A stretch of DNA of 64,000 bases, taken from positions 1,984,001-2,048,000 of the forward strand of contig NZ_CP063202.1 of assembly GCF_019904235.1 (NCBI RefSeq), read 5' to 3'. The notes beneath the pieces are model-generated. The model ran no database searches, had not been told where the DNA came from, and saw only the letters and a program-made list of their open reading frames with translations. Within the stretch, counting starts at the first letter, position 1; every line of letters begins with the position of its first letter. The position numbers were made by a program, and so were the translations under genes. Positions 36,691 through 45,636 of this stretch are shown piece after piece. Origin of the DNA: Erythrobacter sp. SCSIO 43205 (GTDB taxonomy: Bacteria; Pseudomonadota; Alphaproteobacteria; Sphingomonadales; Sphingomonadaceae).

Positions 36691-38001
36691 TTAGCCTTCG
36701 GGATAAACCGGGAAGTCAGCGCACAGCTTGGAAACGCGGTTGCGTACGCTTTCTTCGACCTGCGCATCGCCTTCGGGGCCGTTCTTGGACAGGCCATCGA
36801 CGACTTCAGCAATCAACTGGCCCACCTGGCGGAATTCCACCGGACCAAAGCCGCGCGTGGTGCCAGCAGGTGTGCCAAGGCGAATGCCGGAGGTAACGAA
36901 GGGCGAGCGTGTGTCGAACGGAATGCCGTTCTTGTTGCAGGTGAGCCATGCGCGGTCGAGGCCAGCTTCCGCCGCTTTCCCGGTCACGTCTTTTGCCGTC
37001 AGATCGACCAGCATTGAGTGATTATCCGTGCCGCCAGACACAATGCGAAGCCCGTTTTCTTCAAGGCTTGCAGCCAGTGCTCGCGCGTTTTCGACAATGC
37101 GGTGGGCGTAGGTCTTGAATTCCGGAGCGAGGGCTTCCTTAAACGCCACCGCCTTGGCCGCGACAACGTGCATCAACGGGCCACCTTGGAGGCCGGGGAA
37201 TACCGCCATATTCAATGGCTTGGTGAATTTCTCATCGTTCCAAAGAATGATGCCTGAACGCGGGCCGCGCAGGGATTTATGCGTCGTCGAGGTGACAATA
37301 TCGCAATGCGGGAAGGGCGATGGATGCGCGCCGCCAGCAACGAGGCCGGAGATATGGCTCATATCGCAAAGGAGAATTGCACCCACTTCGTCAGCGATCT
37401 TGCGGAATGCCTCAAAATCCCAAATCCGTGAGTAGGCCGTGCCGCCGCAGATGATAAGCTTTGGCTTGTGCTCATGCGCGGTTGCCGCCACCGCTTCCAT
37501 GTCGATCCGCTCGTCACCCTCGGTCACGCCGTAGCTGACCGGGTTGAACCACTTGCCGCTCATATTGACGGGTGAACCGTGAGTCAGGTGACCACCTGAG
37601 TTGAGGTCGAGGCCCATAAATGTGTCGCCCGGCTGCAAAAGTCCCAGGAACACCGCTTGGTTCATCTGACTACCCGAATTGGGCTGAACATTGGCAAAGT
37701 TGCATCCAAACAGCTGCTTGGCGCGCTCGATTGCCAGCGTTTCGACCACGTCCGCATAATCGCAGCCGCCGTAATAGCGCTTGCCCGGATAGCCTTCTGC
37801 GTATTTGTTGGTGAATACGCTTCCCGTCGCCTCAAGCACCGCTTTTGATGCGATATTTTCAGAGGCGATCAGTTCGATCTTGTCTTGTTGGCGCGCAAGC
37901 TCTTTGCCGATAGCTTCAGCGATTTCGGGATCCGCTGTGGCCAAATCATCGTGCCAAAAGCCGTTCATCTGATCGGTAACTGAAGATGGGTTGGTGCTCA
38001 T
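36691..38001 (-). CDS. glyA: Serine hydroxymethyltransferase GlyA
   Basis: PLP enzyme interconverting serine and glycine with tetrahydrofolate, 436 residues. The PLP-binding Lys lies in [19 protein letters not shown]. Other signatures are [40 protein letters not shown] and [20 protein letters not shown]. The ATG overlaps the rpiB stop by four bases (ATGA), and nrdR follows closely, giving rpiB-glyA-nrdR-trmJ as one operon. Confidence 0.97.
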   Translation of the reverse strand: MSTNPSSVTDQMNGFWHDDLATADPEIAEAIGKELARQQDKIELIASENIASKAVLEATGSVFTNKYAEGYPGKRYYGGCDYADVVETLAIERAKQLFGCNFANVQPNSGSQMNQAVFLGLLQPGDTFMGLDLNSGGHLTHGSPVNMSGKWFNPVSYGVTEGDERIDMEAVAATAHEHKPKLIICGGTAYSRIWDFEAFRKIADEVGAILLCDMSHISGLVAGGAHPSPFPHCDIVTSTTHKSLRGPRSGIILWNDEKFTKPLNMAVFPGLQGGPLMHVVAAKAVAFKEALAPEFKTYAHRIVENARALAASLEENGLRIVSGGTDNHSMLVDLTAKDVTGKAAEAGLDRAWLTCNKNGIPFDTRSPFVTSGIRLGTPAGTTRGFGPVEFRQVGQLIAEVVDGLSKNGPEGDAQVEESVRNRVSKLCADFPVYPEG

Positions 38002-38477
38002 TGGTGCGTCTCAATGTGGTCGGGGTCGATAGGGGGATTGCCAAGCTTGGCAACGCGGCGATGGTGGCGACCATTTGGATCGCCCTCATCGGCAAATACG
38101 GTGTTTAGGAAGGTTGCGATGCAGCTTTTCGCCATTTCAATGCCGATAAGGCGTGCACCCAAGGCAATGCAGTTGGCGTTATTGTGTTCGCGTGCGAGCG
38201 CCGCGGACAATGGCTCTGACACCAATGCGCAGCGAACGCCGGGGTGGCGATTGACGCTGATCGAGATACCGATACCCGAACCGCACAGAGCGATGCCATA
38301 TTGAGCGGTGCCATCGGCGACCACATCGGCGAGCTTGTACCCGTAGTCGGGATAATCAACGCTTTCCCCGGGCTCTGGTCCAAGGTCGGCAACTTCGTGG
38401 CCTTCTTCCATCAACCATTCAGCCAGTTCGGCTTTCATGTCGGTGGCGGCGTGATCGGATGCGATGGCTAGTCTCAT
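37998..38477 (-). CDS. rpiB: Ribose 5-phosphate isomerase B
   Basis: Interconverts ribose 5-phosphate and ribulose 5-phosphate; 159 residues. The active-site Cys lies in [19 protein letters not shown], with the N-terminal [18 protein letters not shown] and the conserved [14 protein letters not shown]. It heads the glyA operon. A perfect 6-2-6 palindrome (38483-38496) sits in the leader just before the ribosome-binding region, which could affect translation. Confidence 0.93.
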   Translation of the reverse strand: MRLAIASDHAATDMKAELAEWLMEEGHEVADLGPEPGESVDYPDYGYKLADVVADGTAQYGIALCGSGIGISISVNRHPGVRCALVSEPLSAALAREHNNANCIALGARLIGIEMAKSCIATFLNTVFADEGDPNGRHHRRVAKLGNPPIDPDHIETHQ

Positions 38478-38633
38478 AGGGACGCTCTTTAGAGCGCTAG
38501 GCTACATGAAACCACCCCGATAAAGCGGCTTTTCTACGTTTCTGCAGGATGAAATAAGCGCGCCCTTGCGAGGCGGGGCCACATGAGCCATTCTTGCATA
38601 TGTGCAAATCCTCAACAGACTGAGTGTTTATCA

Positions 38634-39317
38634 ATGCGTTTTGTGTTTTTCCTATGGGCCAGCTTCGCTTTGACTTTTTCTGGCTTAAGCGCGCAGGGCG
38701 CGGATCATTTGGGCAGTGAGGTTGAACGGCTCAAGCGTGTTTCTGCTCTCGATGCGGGCAATGGCGCACTCATCATCTCGATTCGCAGCGAGATCTATCT
38801 CGACGAACCACTCGATCTGTTCTTTCTTCGCGAAGGCGGCGATGTGGCGAATGAAAGCGACGTTATCCGCTTAACCCGTAAGCAAAACCAGCTCGCTTTC
38901 ACCAATTCGACGACCAAATACAAAGTGCGCGCCTATCAATTGAGGGCGGGAACTTATCGCCTCATTGCGCACGGGATGGACTGCCCCAAAATACCGGCTG
39001 AGGATGAGCGGTGCCTGTCCGATGTCAGCGGCCTGCTGCTGGGCAAACTGGTGCTGGGCAGGCCGTCGCGCGGTTATGGCGAGGAGGCACCAAGCTTTGA
39101 AATTCGCGCTGGCCAAGTGACTTATGCGGGCGATTTTGCGCTGACATCGCGCAATAGGGTTGAATGGTCGCAAATCCCGCAAGAGGAGCTTGGCCGATCA
39201 GAGCGCGCAGTCAAAGGTCTGGCGCGCGGGCCTGAGCCAGTGGTGCCTGAGGGCTTTGAACTGAAATATGGCCTGTTTCCGCGAAGCTTTGAAACCGACG
39301 CGAAGCGGCGTTACTGA
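38634..39317 (+). CDS. Exported protein of unknown function
   Basis: A 227-residue protein with signal peptide MRFVFFLWASFALTFSGLSA and a mature part predicted to be mostly beta. It has features such as NGALIISIRSEIYLDEPLDL, VRAYQLRAGTYRLIAHG and FEIRAGQVTYAGDFALTS, a layout like a beta-sandwich that handles surface or envelope tasks. Two Cys (in GMDCPK and DERCLS) may pair. I recognise no family. ATG 38634 is chosen for the signal peptide; an ATG at 38583 in frame is an alternative. Confidence 0.6.
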   Translation: MRFVFFLWASFALTFSGLSAQGADHLGSEVERLKRVSALDAGNGALIISIRSEIYLDEPLDLFFLREGGDVANESDVIRLTRKQNQLAFTNSTTKYKVRAYQLRAGTYRLIAHGMDCPKIPAEDERCLSDVSGLLLGKLVLGRPSRGYGEEAPSFEIRAGQVTYAGDFALTSRNRVEWSQIPQEELGRSERAVKGLARGPEPVVPEGFELKYGLFPRSFETDAKRRY

Positions 39318-39322
39318 CGGGC

Positions 39323-39970
39323 TTACTTCCCAGCCTTTTTCAGCGTTTTATTGAGCCACTTCCACAAGCTGTCGATCTCCTGTGCGGCCTTGCCGTCCGG
39401 GGCAAGTTCGCTCGCGGTTTCACCTTTGGCACTGGAGCGATGGAAGTCTGCGCGCTCGCCCAGTTCTACCGGGCAAACGTTGAGCCCGATTTCTTTGGCT
39501 GCCTTGCGCGCGTGCTCGGCAAGCTTGGTTGCGCCTGAAGGAACGCCGTTGAGGACCACAAAGGCGGGCGTTTTGGCGTAATTGACTAAGTCCGCAATTG
39601 GCTCCAGCGCGGCCAAATCAAAGGCGCGCGGCTTGGTCGGTATGAGCACCAGATCAGCCGCCTTGATCGCCTCACGCGCGGCAGCATCAGCATGGGGAGG
39701 GGTGTCGATCACCACGAAGTCGACGCCGTTCTTCTCCGCGCTTTCAATTGTGCGCGCGAGACGGGCGGGGGGAGCGGTCACAACCACGGGGAGGAAATCG
39801 CCGCGCCAATCGGACCACGCCGCAGCGGTCGCCTGTGGGTCGGTATCCACTACGCAACTCTCATGCTTTGCCGCTGCTGCGCGGGTTGCGAGGTTGACCG
39901 CAAGGGTGGTTTTACCCGAGCCGCCCTTCTGGCTGACGATGGCGATGGTGGTGATGTCGGGCTTTGGCAC
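39323..39970 (-). CDS. Orphan ParA-family ATPase
   Basis: Deviant-Walker ATPase of 215 residues. The A motif IAIVSQKGGSGKTTLAVNLA carries the signature Lys of ParA/MinD proteins; then VVDTDPQATAAAWSDWRGDF and FVVIDTPPHADAAAREAI. No ParB-like or centromere-like partner adjoins it, so it may position something other than the chromosome origin, or act in plasmid-like partition. The GTG at 39970 has GGAG eight bases upstream. It converges on the exported protein gene, with five bases between the stops. Confidence 0.85.
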   Translation of the reverse strand: MPKPDITTIAIVSQKGGSGKTTLAVNLATRAAAAKHESCVVDTDPQATAAAWSDWRGDFLPVVVTAPPARLARTIESAEKNGVDFVVIDTPPHADAAAREAIKAADLVLIPTKPRAFDLAALEPIADLVNYAKTPAFVVLNGVPSGATKLAEHARKAAKEIGLNVCPVELGERADFHRSSAKGETASELAPDGKAAQEIDSLWKWLNKTLKKAGK

Positions 39971-40002
39971 CTGCAATGCTCCGTCAATCTATTGCGACAA
40001 GC

Positions 40003-40605
40003 CTAGCTGGCGACTTGGCCCTCGGTTTGTTGCTTCTCTTCTAAAAAGCTTTGCAGCCGACCGATGAGATCCTGCATTGCCGCTGGCATTTGCGCCTGAA
40101 CCTCGTCCATATACGCTTGGTTTGCGTTAGCAAAATTCGGCTCAGCCAATACGGCAGAGGAAAGCTCAAAAAAACGCTGTCCGCTCGGCGTTGCCACAAA
40201 TGCGCGAATGTCCCTCAACTCTTGCAGAGTGAACATTGCCGCATAGCTGCGCTGCATTCCCGCCATGAGGGAGGGTATATGCGACCGCAAGACCTCTTTG
40301 CTTTCAAGGATATAATCCGCAAGCCATTGATCCAAAACCGCAATCGCGCCCTCATCATCAAGGCCATAGGCTTTGAGCGAGGCTTCGCGGGTCTGGACCA
40401 TCATCTGGTCCATGGATGCAAAAAATATCTCTTCGCGCGTTTCCTCAGGAAACCCGAGGTCAATGATTTCGAGCGCCAGTGCCAGCTTTGCAGCGCTTGG
40501 TTCAGCAACAAGTGCGTCTCCACCTGCCTCTTGTGCAAGCGCTGGAGTGTGGGAACTGGCCAGAGCCAGCGAAGCTGCAAACGCTGAAACCAGAAGCTTT
40601 CGCAT
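40003..40605 (-). CDS. DUF2059-family exported protein
   Basis: Exported helical protein of 200 residues with a signal peptide ending ALA. The C-terminal half, SYAAMFTLQELRDIRAFVATPSGQRFFELSS, is the DUF2059 core. Function unknown in the family. Its start codon overlaps the stop of rpoD (TAATG), so it is translated from the rpoD message or its tail; the reason for such a link is unclear. Confidence 0.8.
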   Translation of the reverse strand: MRKLLVSAFAASLALASSHTPALAQEAGGDALVAEPSAAKLALALEIIDLGFPEETREEIFFASMDQMMVQTREASLKAYGLDDEGAIAVLDQWLADYILESKEVLRSHIPSLMAGMQRSYAAMFTLQELRDIRAFVATPSGQRFFELSSAVLAEPNFANANQAYMDEVQAQMPAAMQDLIGRLQSFLEEKQQTEGQVAS

Positions 40606-42623
40606 TACTGATCCAGGAACGAGCGCATCTTGCGGCTGCGGCTTGGGTGTTTGAGTTTCCTGAGCGCCTTTGCCTCGATCTGACGGATACGTTCACGGGT
40701 CACGGAGAACTGCTGGCCGACCTCTTCGAGGGTGTGGTCGGTGTTCATGCCGATGCCAAAGCGCATCCGCAGAACGCGCTCTTCACGCGGGGTGAGTGAG
40801 GCGAGCACGCGGGTGACGGTTTCCTTGAGGTTTGCCTGAATAGCGGCATCGACTGGGATGATCGCATTTTTGTCCTCAATGAAATCGCCAAGGTGCGAGT
40901 CTTCTTCATCGCCGATGGGCGTTTCGAGCGAGATCGGCTCTTTGGCGATTTTCATCACCTTGCGAACCTTCTCCAATGGCATGGAGAGGCGCGCTGCCAT
41001 TTCTTCAGGCGTCGGCTCGCGGCCTTCCTCGTGGAGGAACTGACGGCTTGTGCGCACAAGCTTGTTGATCGTCTCGATCATGTGCACTGGAATACGGATC
41101 GTGCGGGCCTGGTCCGCGATTGAGCGGGTGATTGCCTGACGAATCCACCATGTTGCGTAGGTCGAGAATTTATAGCCGCGACGGTATTCAAATTTATCAA
41201 CCGCCTTCATCAGGCCGATGTTGCCTTCCTGAATAAGATCAAGGAATTGCAGGCCGCGGTTGGTGTATTTCTTGGCGATAGAGATCACCAGACGAAGGTT
41301 GGCTTCCACCATTTCCTTCTTGGCAATACGCGCCTCCCGCTCGCCTTTCTGCACCATGTTCACGATGCGGCGGAATTCCGGCAGTGACATACCTGTATTC
41401 GCGGCAATATCGGTGATTTCGCTGCGGATACGGTCGACTGCATCGCCTTCCTTTTCAAGGAAAGCGGCCCACTTTTTGTCCTTAGCCGCGCGCTCTTTAA
41501 TCCATGCATCGTCGAGCTCATTACCGACATAGGATTTGAGGAAGTCCATGCGTTTGATCTTGTGACGCTCCGCAAGGCGGAGCATCTGGCCGCCAAGAGC
41601 AGTCAGGCGGCGGTTGAAGGCATAGAGATTGTCGACGAGGAATTCGATCTTAGCAGCATGGAACTGCACGCTTTCGACTTCCGCGGTGAGCTCTTCAGAA
41701 AGCTTCTCGTATTTGTTTTCTTTCGCCTTTGGAAACACGTCGCCAGCGGCAAGAGTGTCCACCCGCTCGATTTGAAGTTTCTCAAAGGTTTTGAAAAGCT
41801 TGGTAATGCGGGCAAAGCGCTCGATTGCATCGGGCTTAAGCGCGGCTTCCATTTGGGCAAGGCTGAGAGTGTTGTCCTCTTCTTCCTCATCATCCTTCTT
41901 GGAGCCTTCGCCTTCTTCGCCGTCTTCATCCTCATCCTTGTGATCTTCGACTTCGTCGTCGTCACGGATGGTCGGACCTGCGGTTTCTTCGGAAATCTCG
42001 CCGCCGTTTTCGGCTTCCTCGTTTTCCTCTTCCATCTTGTCTGGCGGAGGCTCTTTGGAAAGCATCGCGTCAAGGTCGAGGATTTCACGAAGCTGCATAT
42101 CTTCGGAATTGAGCGCTTCGGACCACTGGATAATGGCGTGGAAAGTGATCGGGCTTTGACAAAGGCCCATAATCATCATGTCGCGGCCAGCTTCGATACG
42201 CTTGGCAATCGCGATTTCACCTTCACGGCTGAGCAGCTCCACCGCGCCCATTTCGCGCAAATACATCCGCACCGGGTCATCAGTGCGCTCGCCAGCGCCG
42301 GTTTTCTTCGCAGCGGGTTTGGCCGCAGCAGCAGGCTTCTTCTTGTCGTCGTCGACTTCCATCGCTTCGACTTCGGCGTCTTGTTCAGCCTCAGCCTCAG
42401 CCTCTTCGTCGTTTTCGACAATCTGGACGCCCATTTCGGAAAGCGCAGTCTGGATGTCTTCGATCTGATCGGGGCTCATCTCACCCGAAGGCAACGCAGC
42501 GTTGAGCTCATCATAGGTGATGTAACCCTTCTTTTTTGCCTTGGTCATCAGCTTCTTCACAGAAGCTTCGTTCAAATCGATCAGCGGAGCGTCTTCTTTG
42601 TCGCTTTTCGCACTCGTGGCCAT
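40605..42623 (-). CDS. rpoD: RNA polymerase primary sigma factor RpoD
   Basis: Housekeeping sigma-70, 672 residues. Region 1.1 is at about 12-70, region 1.2 at about 115-145 ([20 protein letters not shown]), a large non-conserved region follows, then regions 2 ([37 protein letters not shown]), 3, and 4 with the helix-turn-helix [20 protein letters not shown]. An unusually acidic run occupies about residues 198-250. dnaG lies upstream, the conserved dnaG-rpoD order. The small DUF2059 gene overlaps its stop. Confidence 0.98.
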   Translation of the reverse strand: MATSAKSDKEDAPLIDLNEASVKKLMTKAKKKGYITYDELNAALPSGEMSPDQIEDIQTALSEMGVQIVENDEEAEAEAEQDAEVEAMEVDDDKKKPAAAAKPAAKKTGAGERTDDPVRMYLREMGAVELLSREGEIAIAKRIEAGRDMMIMGLCQSPITFHAIIQWSEALNSEDMQLREILDLDAMLSKEPPPDKMEEENEEAENGGEISEETAGPTIRDDDEVEDHKDEDEDGEEGEGSKKDDEEEEDNTLSLAQMEAALKPDAIERFARITKLFKTFEKLQIERVDTLAAGDVFPKAKENKYEKLSEELTAEVESVQFHAAKIEFLVDNLYAFNRRLTALGGQMLRLAERHKIKRMDFLKSYVGNELDDAWIKERAAKDKKWAAFLEKEGDAVDRIRSEITDIAANTGMSLPEFRRIVNMVQKGEREARIAKKEMVEANLRLVISIAKKYTNRGLQFLDLIQEGNIGLMKAVDKFEYRRGYKFSTYATWWIRQAITRSIADQARTIRIPVHMIETINKLVRTSRQFLHEEGREPTPEEMAARLSMPLEKVRKVMKIAKEPISLETPIGDEEDSHLGDFIEDKNAIIPVDAAIQANLKETVTRVLASLTPREERVLRMRFGIGMNTDHTLEEVGQQFSVTRERIRQIEAKALRKLKHPSRSRKMRSFLDQ

Positions 42624-42735
42624 AAAGCTTGTTCAATCCGTGTGGTGGGAGGCTGTTCGGCCATCGGTCCCTCTACCGAACATCGGCCGTTCAATCACCC
42701 AACTGTTAATCCCGATCCGGATGCAAATATCCGAA

Positions 42736-44589
42736 TTAATTGTGTTCAGCTGATGCGCCGGCTTTCCTGCGACCAAATGCTTTCAAGCGTTCATCAACTG
42801 TGTGGAGCCGTTCTCGCAACCTGACCTGCTCTGCCAATGCCCCTTCGGGGTCATCGTCAAACCGTGCGATCGTCGCCGCCATAGCAGCTTCGAGCGCTGG
42901 CTTGAGGGCCAGCAGCGATACAGCTTCAGCCAATTCCTCGCGCGCTTCACCTGGGTCTGTGCCTTCTTTGAGAAAGGCGAACTTGTGGTTTTCCGGTGGG
43001 GCAGGAATGCCTTGGAGTTCCGATATGGCGTTTGCCTCCCGCGAATCAAGTGTTTCTGCAAGCTCCATCAACGATTCTATTGCAGGCGCGGTTTTTGGGT
43101 CGTTGAGGGCGAGCCTCGACAGCGCCTCTGAGTGGGCGGAAATTTCTTCCGGAAATCGAAGGAAACCGGCGATAACTGCGGACAAGAGCGAAGCACGTTG
43201 ACCGCCGGACATGGCCTTACCGAGGGTGTCTTTGGCTTCTTGCGAGAGCCCGCGCGGTTGAGGCCCGCGCCCCTGCCATTTCGCACCACCTGCGGGCGGG
43301 CGGTTTTCCCGTCTTGGAAAGGCAAATGCTGAAAAACGATCAAGGAGTTCACGGCGATAAAGCGCCTGAATGTCGCGGTCCTTGATGGTATCGACGTGCT
43401 GCATCAGCCGGGCTTTCAATCCAGCCTTGGCCTCTGGTGTGCCGAGTGGCTGCGCATCGCGCTCACCTTCCCATAACGCATCGAGCAGGCTCTTGGGCTC
43501 AGCAAGAAGTTTCTCCATCGCCACTGCACCTTGCTCTTTGATGAGGTCGTCAGGGTCCATCCCACTCGGTAAGCGAACGATGGCAAGCGAGCGCATCGGA
43601 GCAAGCAAGGGGAGGGCGCGTCCAATCGCCCGCATCGCGGCCCGTTCGCCGGCTTTATCTCCGTCAAAGCACAGCACAGGCACCTCAACCATCCGCCAAA
43701 GCATCTCAAGCTGCGTCTCGGTGAGCGCGGTTCCCAATGGCGCGACGGCATCGTGGAAGCCAGCCTGAGCGAGCGCGACCACGTCCATGTACCCCTCGAC
43801 CACAATCACGCGCCCCGTCTGGCGCGAGGCGGGGGCAGCGCGGTGGAGGTTATAGAGCGTGCGGCCCTTGTCGAAGAGCGGCGTGTCGGGGGAGTTGAGG
43901 TACTTCGCAACGCCCCCAGAGCCTTTGGCGAGGCTTTCCATGATCCGCCCGCCAAACGCGATTACACGGCCCCGTGCATCCTGAATGGGTAGCATGACCC
44001 GGCCACGAAAACGGTCATAGGTCGTGCCGTCGTCGGTCCTGATCCTCATTCCGGTTTCCACCAACATTTGGTCTTCGTAGCGGGCAAGAGCGCGGTTCAG
44101 GGCCTGCTTGCTCTCAGGTGCATAGCCAAAGCCGAATTCTGCGAGGGTTTCCGGTTTAAGCCCGCGACCCGTTAGATATTGCATCGCCTCGCGGCCATCG
44201 GGTGAACGCAGATTGTCGAAAAACCATTGTTGAGCATCGGTGGTAACATCGATCAGCTCGGCGCGCTTCTCCGCCTTTTTCGCGGCGACAGGATCAGGGG
44301 CAGGGACTTCCATCCCCGCTTCGGCGGCAAGTTCCTTGCACGCATCGATAAAGGACAGCCCGCGCTGCTCGGTCATCCAGCTGATGACATCGCCGTGCGC
44401 GCCGCAGCCAAAGCAGTGGTAGAACCCCTTCTGGTCGTTCACATAAAAGCTGGGCGTCGCCTCATTGTGGAACGGACAACAAGCCTTGAACTCGCGCCCC
44501 GCACGGGTGAGCTTGGTCGTGCGATTGATCACGGTTGATAGCGTGATCCTCGCGCGCAGCTCGTCCTTCCATTGCGGGGTGATGCTCAT
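42736..44589 (-). CDS. dnaG: DNA primase DnaG
   Basis: Synthesises RNA primers at the replication fork; 617 residues. The N-terminal zinc motif CCPFHNEATPSFYVN...HCFGCGAHGD (CHC2 type) is intact. The TOPRIM core shows VIVVEGYMDVVALAQAG and VLCFDGDKAGERAAMRAIGR. The C-terminal DnaB-binding domain is short and divergent. The ATG at 44589 begins the conserved MSITPQWKDELRARI; the frame remains open 250 bases upstream, but that part matches no primase and overlaps the GIY-YIG gene. Confidence 0.97.
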   Translation of the reverse strand: MSITPQWKDELRARITLSTVINRTTKLTRAGREFKACCPFHNEATPSFYVNDQKGFYHCFGCGAHGDVISWMTEQRGLSFIDACKELAAEAGMEVPAPDPVAAKKAEKRAELIDVTTDAQQWFFDNLRSPDGREAMQYLTGRGLKPETLAEFGFGYAPESKQALNRALARYEDQMLVETGMRIRTDDGTTYDRFRGRVMLPIQDARGRVIAFGGRIMESLAKGSGGVAKYLNSPDTPLFDKGRTLYNLHRAAPASRQTGRVIVVEGYMDVVALAQAGFHDAVAPLGTALTETQLEMLWRMVEVPVLCFDGDKAGERAAMRAIGRALPLLAPMRSLAIVRLPSGMDPDDLIKEQGAVAMEKLLAEPKSLLDALWEGERDAQPLGTPEAKAGLKARLMQHVDTIKDRDIQALYRRELLDRFSAFAFPRRENRPPAGGAKWQGRGPQPRGLSQEAKDTLGKAMSGGQRASLLSAVIAGFLRFPEEISAHSEALSRLALNDPKTAPAIESLMELAETLDSREANAISELQGIPAPPENHKFAFLKEGTDPGEAREELAEAVSLLALKPALEAAMAATIARFDDDPEGALAEQVRLRERLHTVDERLKAFGRRKAGASAEHN

Positions 44590-44603
44590 AACGGAACTTT
44601 GCG

Positions 44604-44945
44604 CTACCTCTCCGTTCGTGTCGAGCGCAGTCGAGACACAGATGGTGGACGGATTGTGGATCGTTCTGTTGGCGGTTTCGAGAAGTGCGAAAGCGATGCC
44701 CAATCGGAATTCGCCAACGCCTCCTTCTTGGCGCGCGACCACTTTTTGACTTTCAGTTCGGTTTCGAGCGCTTCGTGACGCGTTGGGAAATTCTGAGCCC
44801 ACAAGAGTTCGGCCGGGAGGCGCCGCGATGTGAAATCGCAATATCCTCCCGCTTGATGCTCCGCGATCCTTCTCTCCAGATCATCGGTGTGTCCGGTGTA
44901 GTACTTCGCGTCCGAGCAACGCAGTATGTAGCACCAGAATGCCAT
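44604..44945 (-). CDS. GIY-YIG nuclease-family protein with repeat-encoded tail
   Basis: Small GIY-YIG protein of 113 residues, UPF0213 type. The core is WCYILRCSDAKYYTGHTDDLERRIAEH, with the modified GIY (CYI) and YIG (YTG) pair and the Arg, and later LLWAQNFPTRHEALETELKVKKW. The last 15 residues (about RPPSVSRLRSTRTER) are encoded by a palindromic repeat whose other copy lies inverted just upstream of the gene. The nuclease activity of this subfamily is not established. It is placed between dnaG and yqeY. Confidence 0.8.
   Translation of the reverse strand: MAFWCYILRCSDAKYYTGHTDDLERRIAEHQAGGYCDFTSRRLPAELLWAQNFPTRHEALETELKVKKWSRAKKEALANSDWASLSHFSKPPTERSTIRPPSVSRLRSTRTER
44614..44639 (+). 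repeat. Repeat copy A (overlaps GIY-YIG 3' end)
   Basis: Reads GTTCGTGTCGAGCGCAGTCG then AGACAC. One base differs from copy B, which lies inverted at 44998-45023. Each copy is itself an imperfect palindrome (GTGTC...GAC AC and TCGA...TCGA). This copy encodes the tail of the GIY-YIG protein. Confidence 0.75.
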
Positions 44946-44997
44946 TTGATGACCTTTCTGTTCACATTGAGAGAAGTTAAGGTGCGTCGGAGCAGGC

Positions 44998-45023
44998 GTG
45001 TCTCGACTTCGCTCGACACGAAC
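44998..45023 (-). repeat. Repeat copy B (inverted, upstream of GIY-YIG)
   Basis: On the minus strand reads GTTCGTGTCGAGCGAAGTCG then AGACAC, 25 of 26 bases the same as copy A but opposite in orientation. The two copies frame the GIY-YIG gene, as REP-type elements can frame a mobile or exapted gene. Confidence 0.75.
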
Positions 45024-45035
45024 GGTTACGAGTTC

Positions 45036-45488
45036 CTAAGATAGGGCCGCCTTCACCAAGCTACTCGCCAGTTTCCCATCAAGCACCGCGCCGTGCTTGG
45101 CTTTAAGAGCGCCCATGACTGTGCCCATGTCCTTCATCGAGGATGCGCCGGTTTCCGCCTTGATCGCCTCAATCGCGGCTTTGGTTTCTTCCTCGCTCAT
45201 CATCTGCGGCAGGAACTCTTCGATCACGGCCAATTCAGCCTTTTCAGCGTCCGCCAATTCCTGACGGCCGCCTTGTTCGTACATCTCAATCGATTCGCGG
45301 CGTTGCTTGGCCATTTTCTGAAGCACAGAGGTCACCAATTCGTCGTCGGGGATGTCCTTGCCGCTCGTGCGCTCTTCAATATCGCGATCCTTGATCTTGG
45401 CGCTGATCTGGCGAAGGGCGGCAGTACGCTCTTTCTCCTTGGCTTTCATCGCAGTGATGGTGGCATCTTTGATATCGTCGCGGATCAT
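45036..45488 (-). CDS. GatB/YqeY domain-containing protein
   Basis: YqeY-like protein of 150 residues, related to the tail domain of GatB that contacts tRNA. Begins MIRDDIKDATITAMKAKEKE and has the family patterns LRQISAKIKDRDIEER and EEFLPQMMSEEETKAAI, then GASSMKDMGTVMGALKAKH. Role in tRNA amidation or quality control is inferred from the domain. It is divergent from carA; the shared 148-base gap should hold both promoters. ATG 45488 has only a weak ribosome site. Confidence 0.88.
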   Translation of the reverse strand: MIRDDIKDATITAMKAKEKERTAALRQISAKIKDRDIEERTSGKDIPDDELVTSVLQKMAKQRRESIEMYEQGGRQELADAEKAELAVIEEFLPQMMSEEETKAAIEAIKAETGASSMKDMGTVMGALKAKHGAVLDGKLASSLVKAALS

Positions 45489-45636
45489 CGAATTCGGTTC
45501 TTTCTGTGGATGGTTTCGTCTTGCGGGCCGCTTAGCCCAAAAAGGACCGCTTAGATAGGTTGACGTGGACCCCAAGCAAGCTTAGCGGGTGAGACTTAGC
45601 GACATTGCTGGAAAACTCATTTTAACGGAGCGCCCG

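Noticed and set aside
41562..42824. 420-codon plus-strand frame opposite rpoD
   Set aside because: It is antisense to a fully conserved sigma factor, its Phe/Leu-rich sequence mirrors the Glu/Lys codons of rpoD, and it has no ribosome site.
44590..44841. 84-codon N-terminal extension of DnaG
   Set aside because: Primase begins with the conserved segment at ATG 44589; the extension overlaps the GIY-YIG gene and has no homology I recognise.
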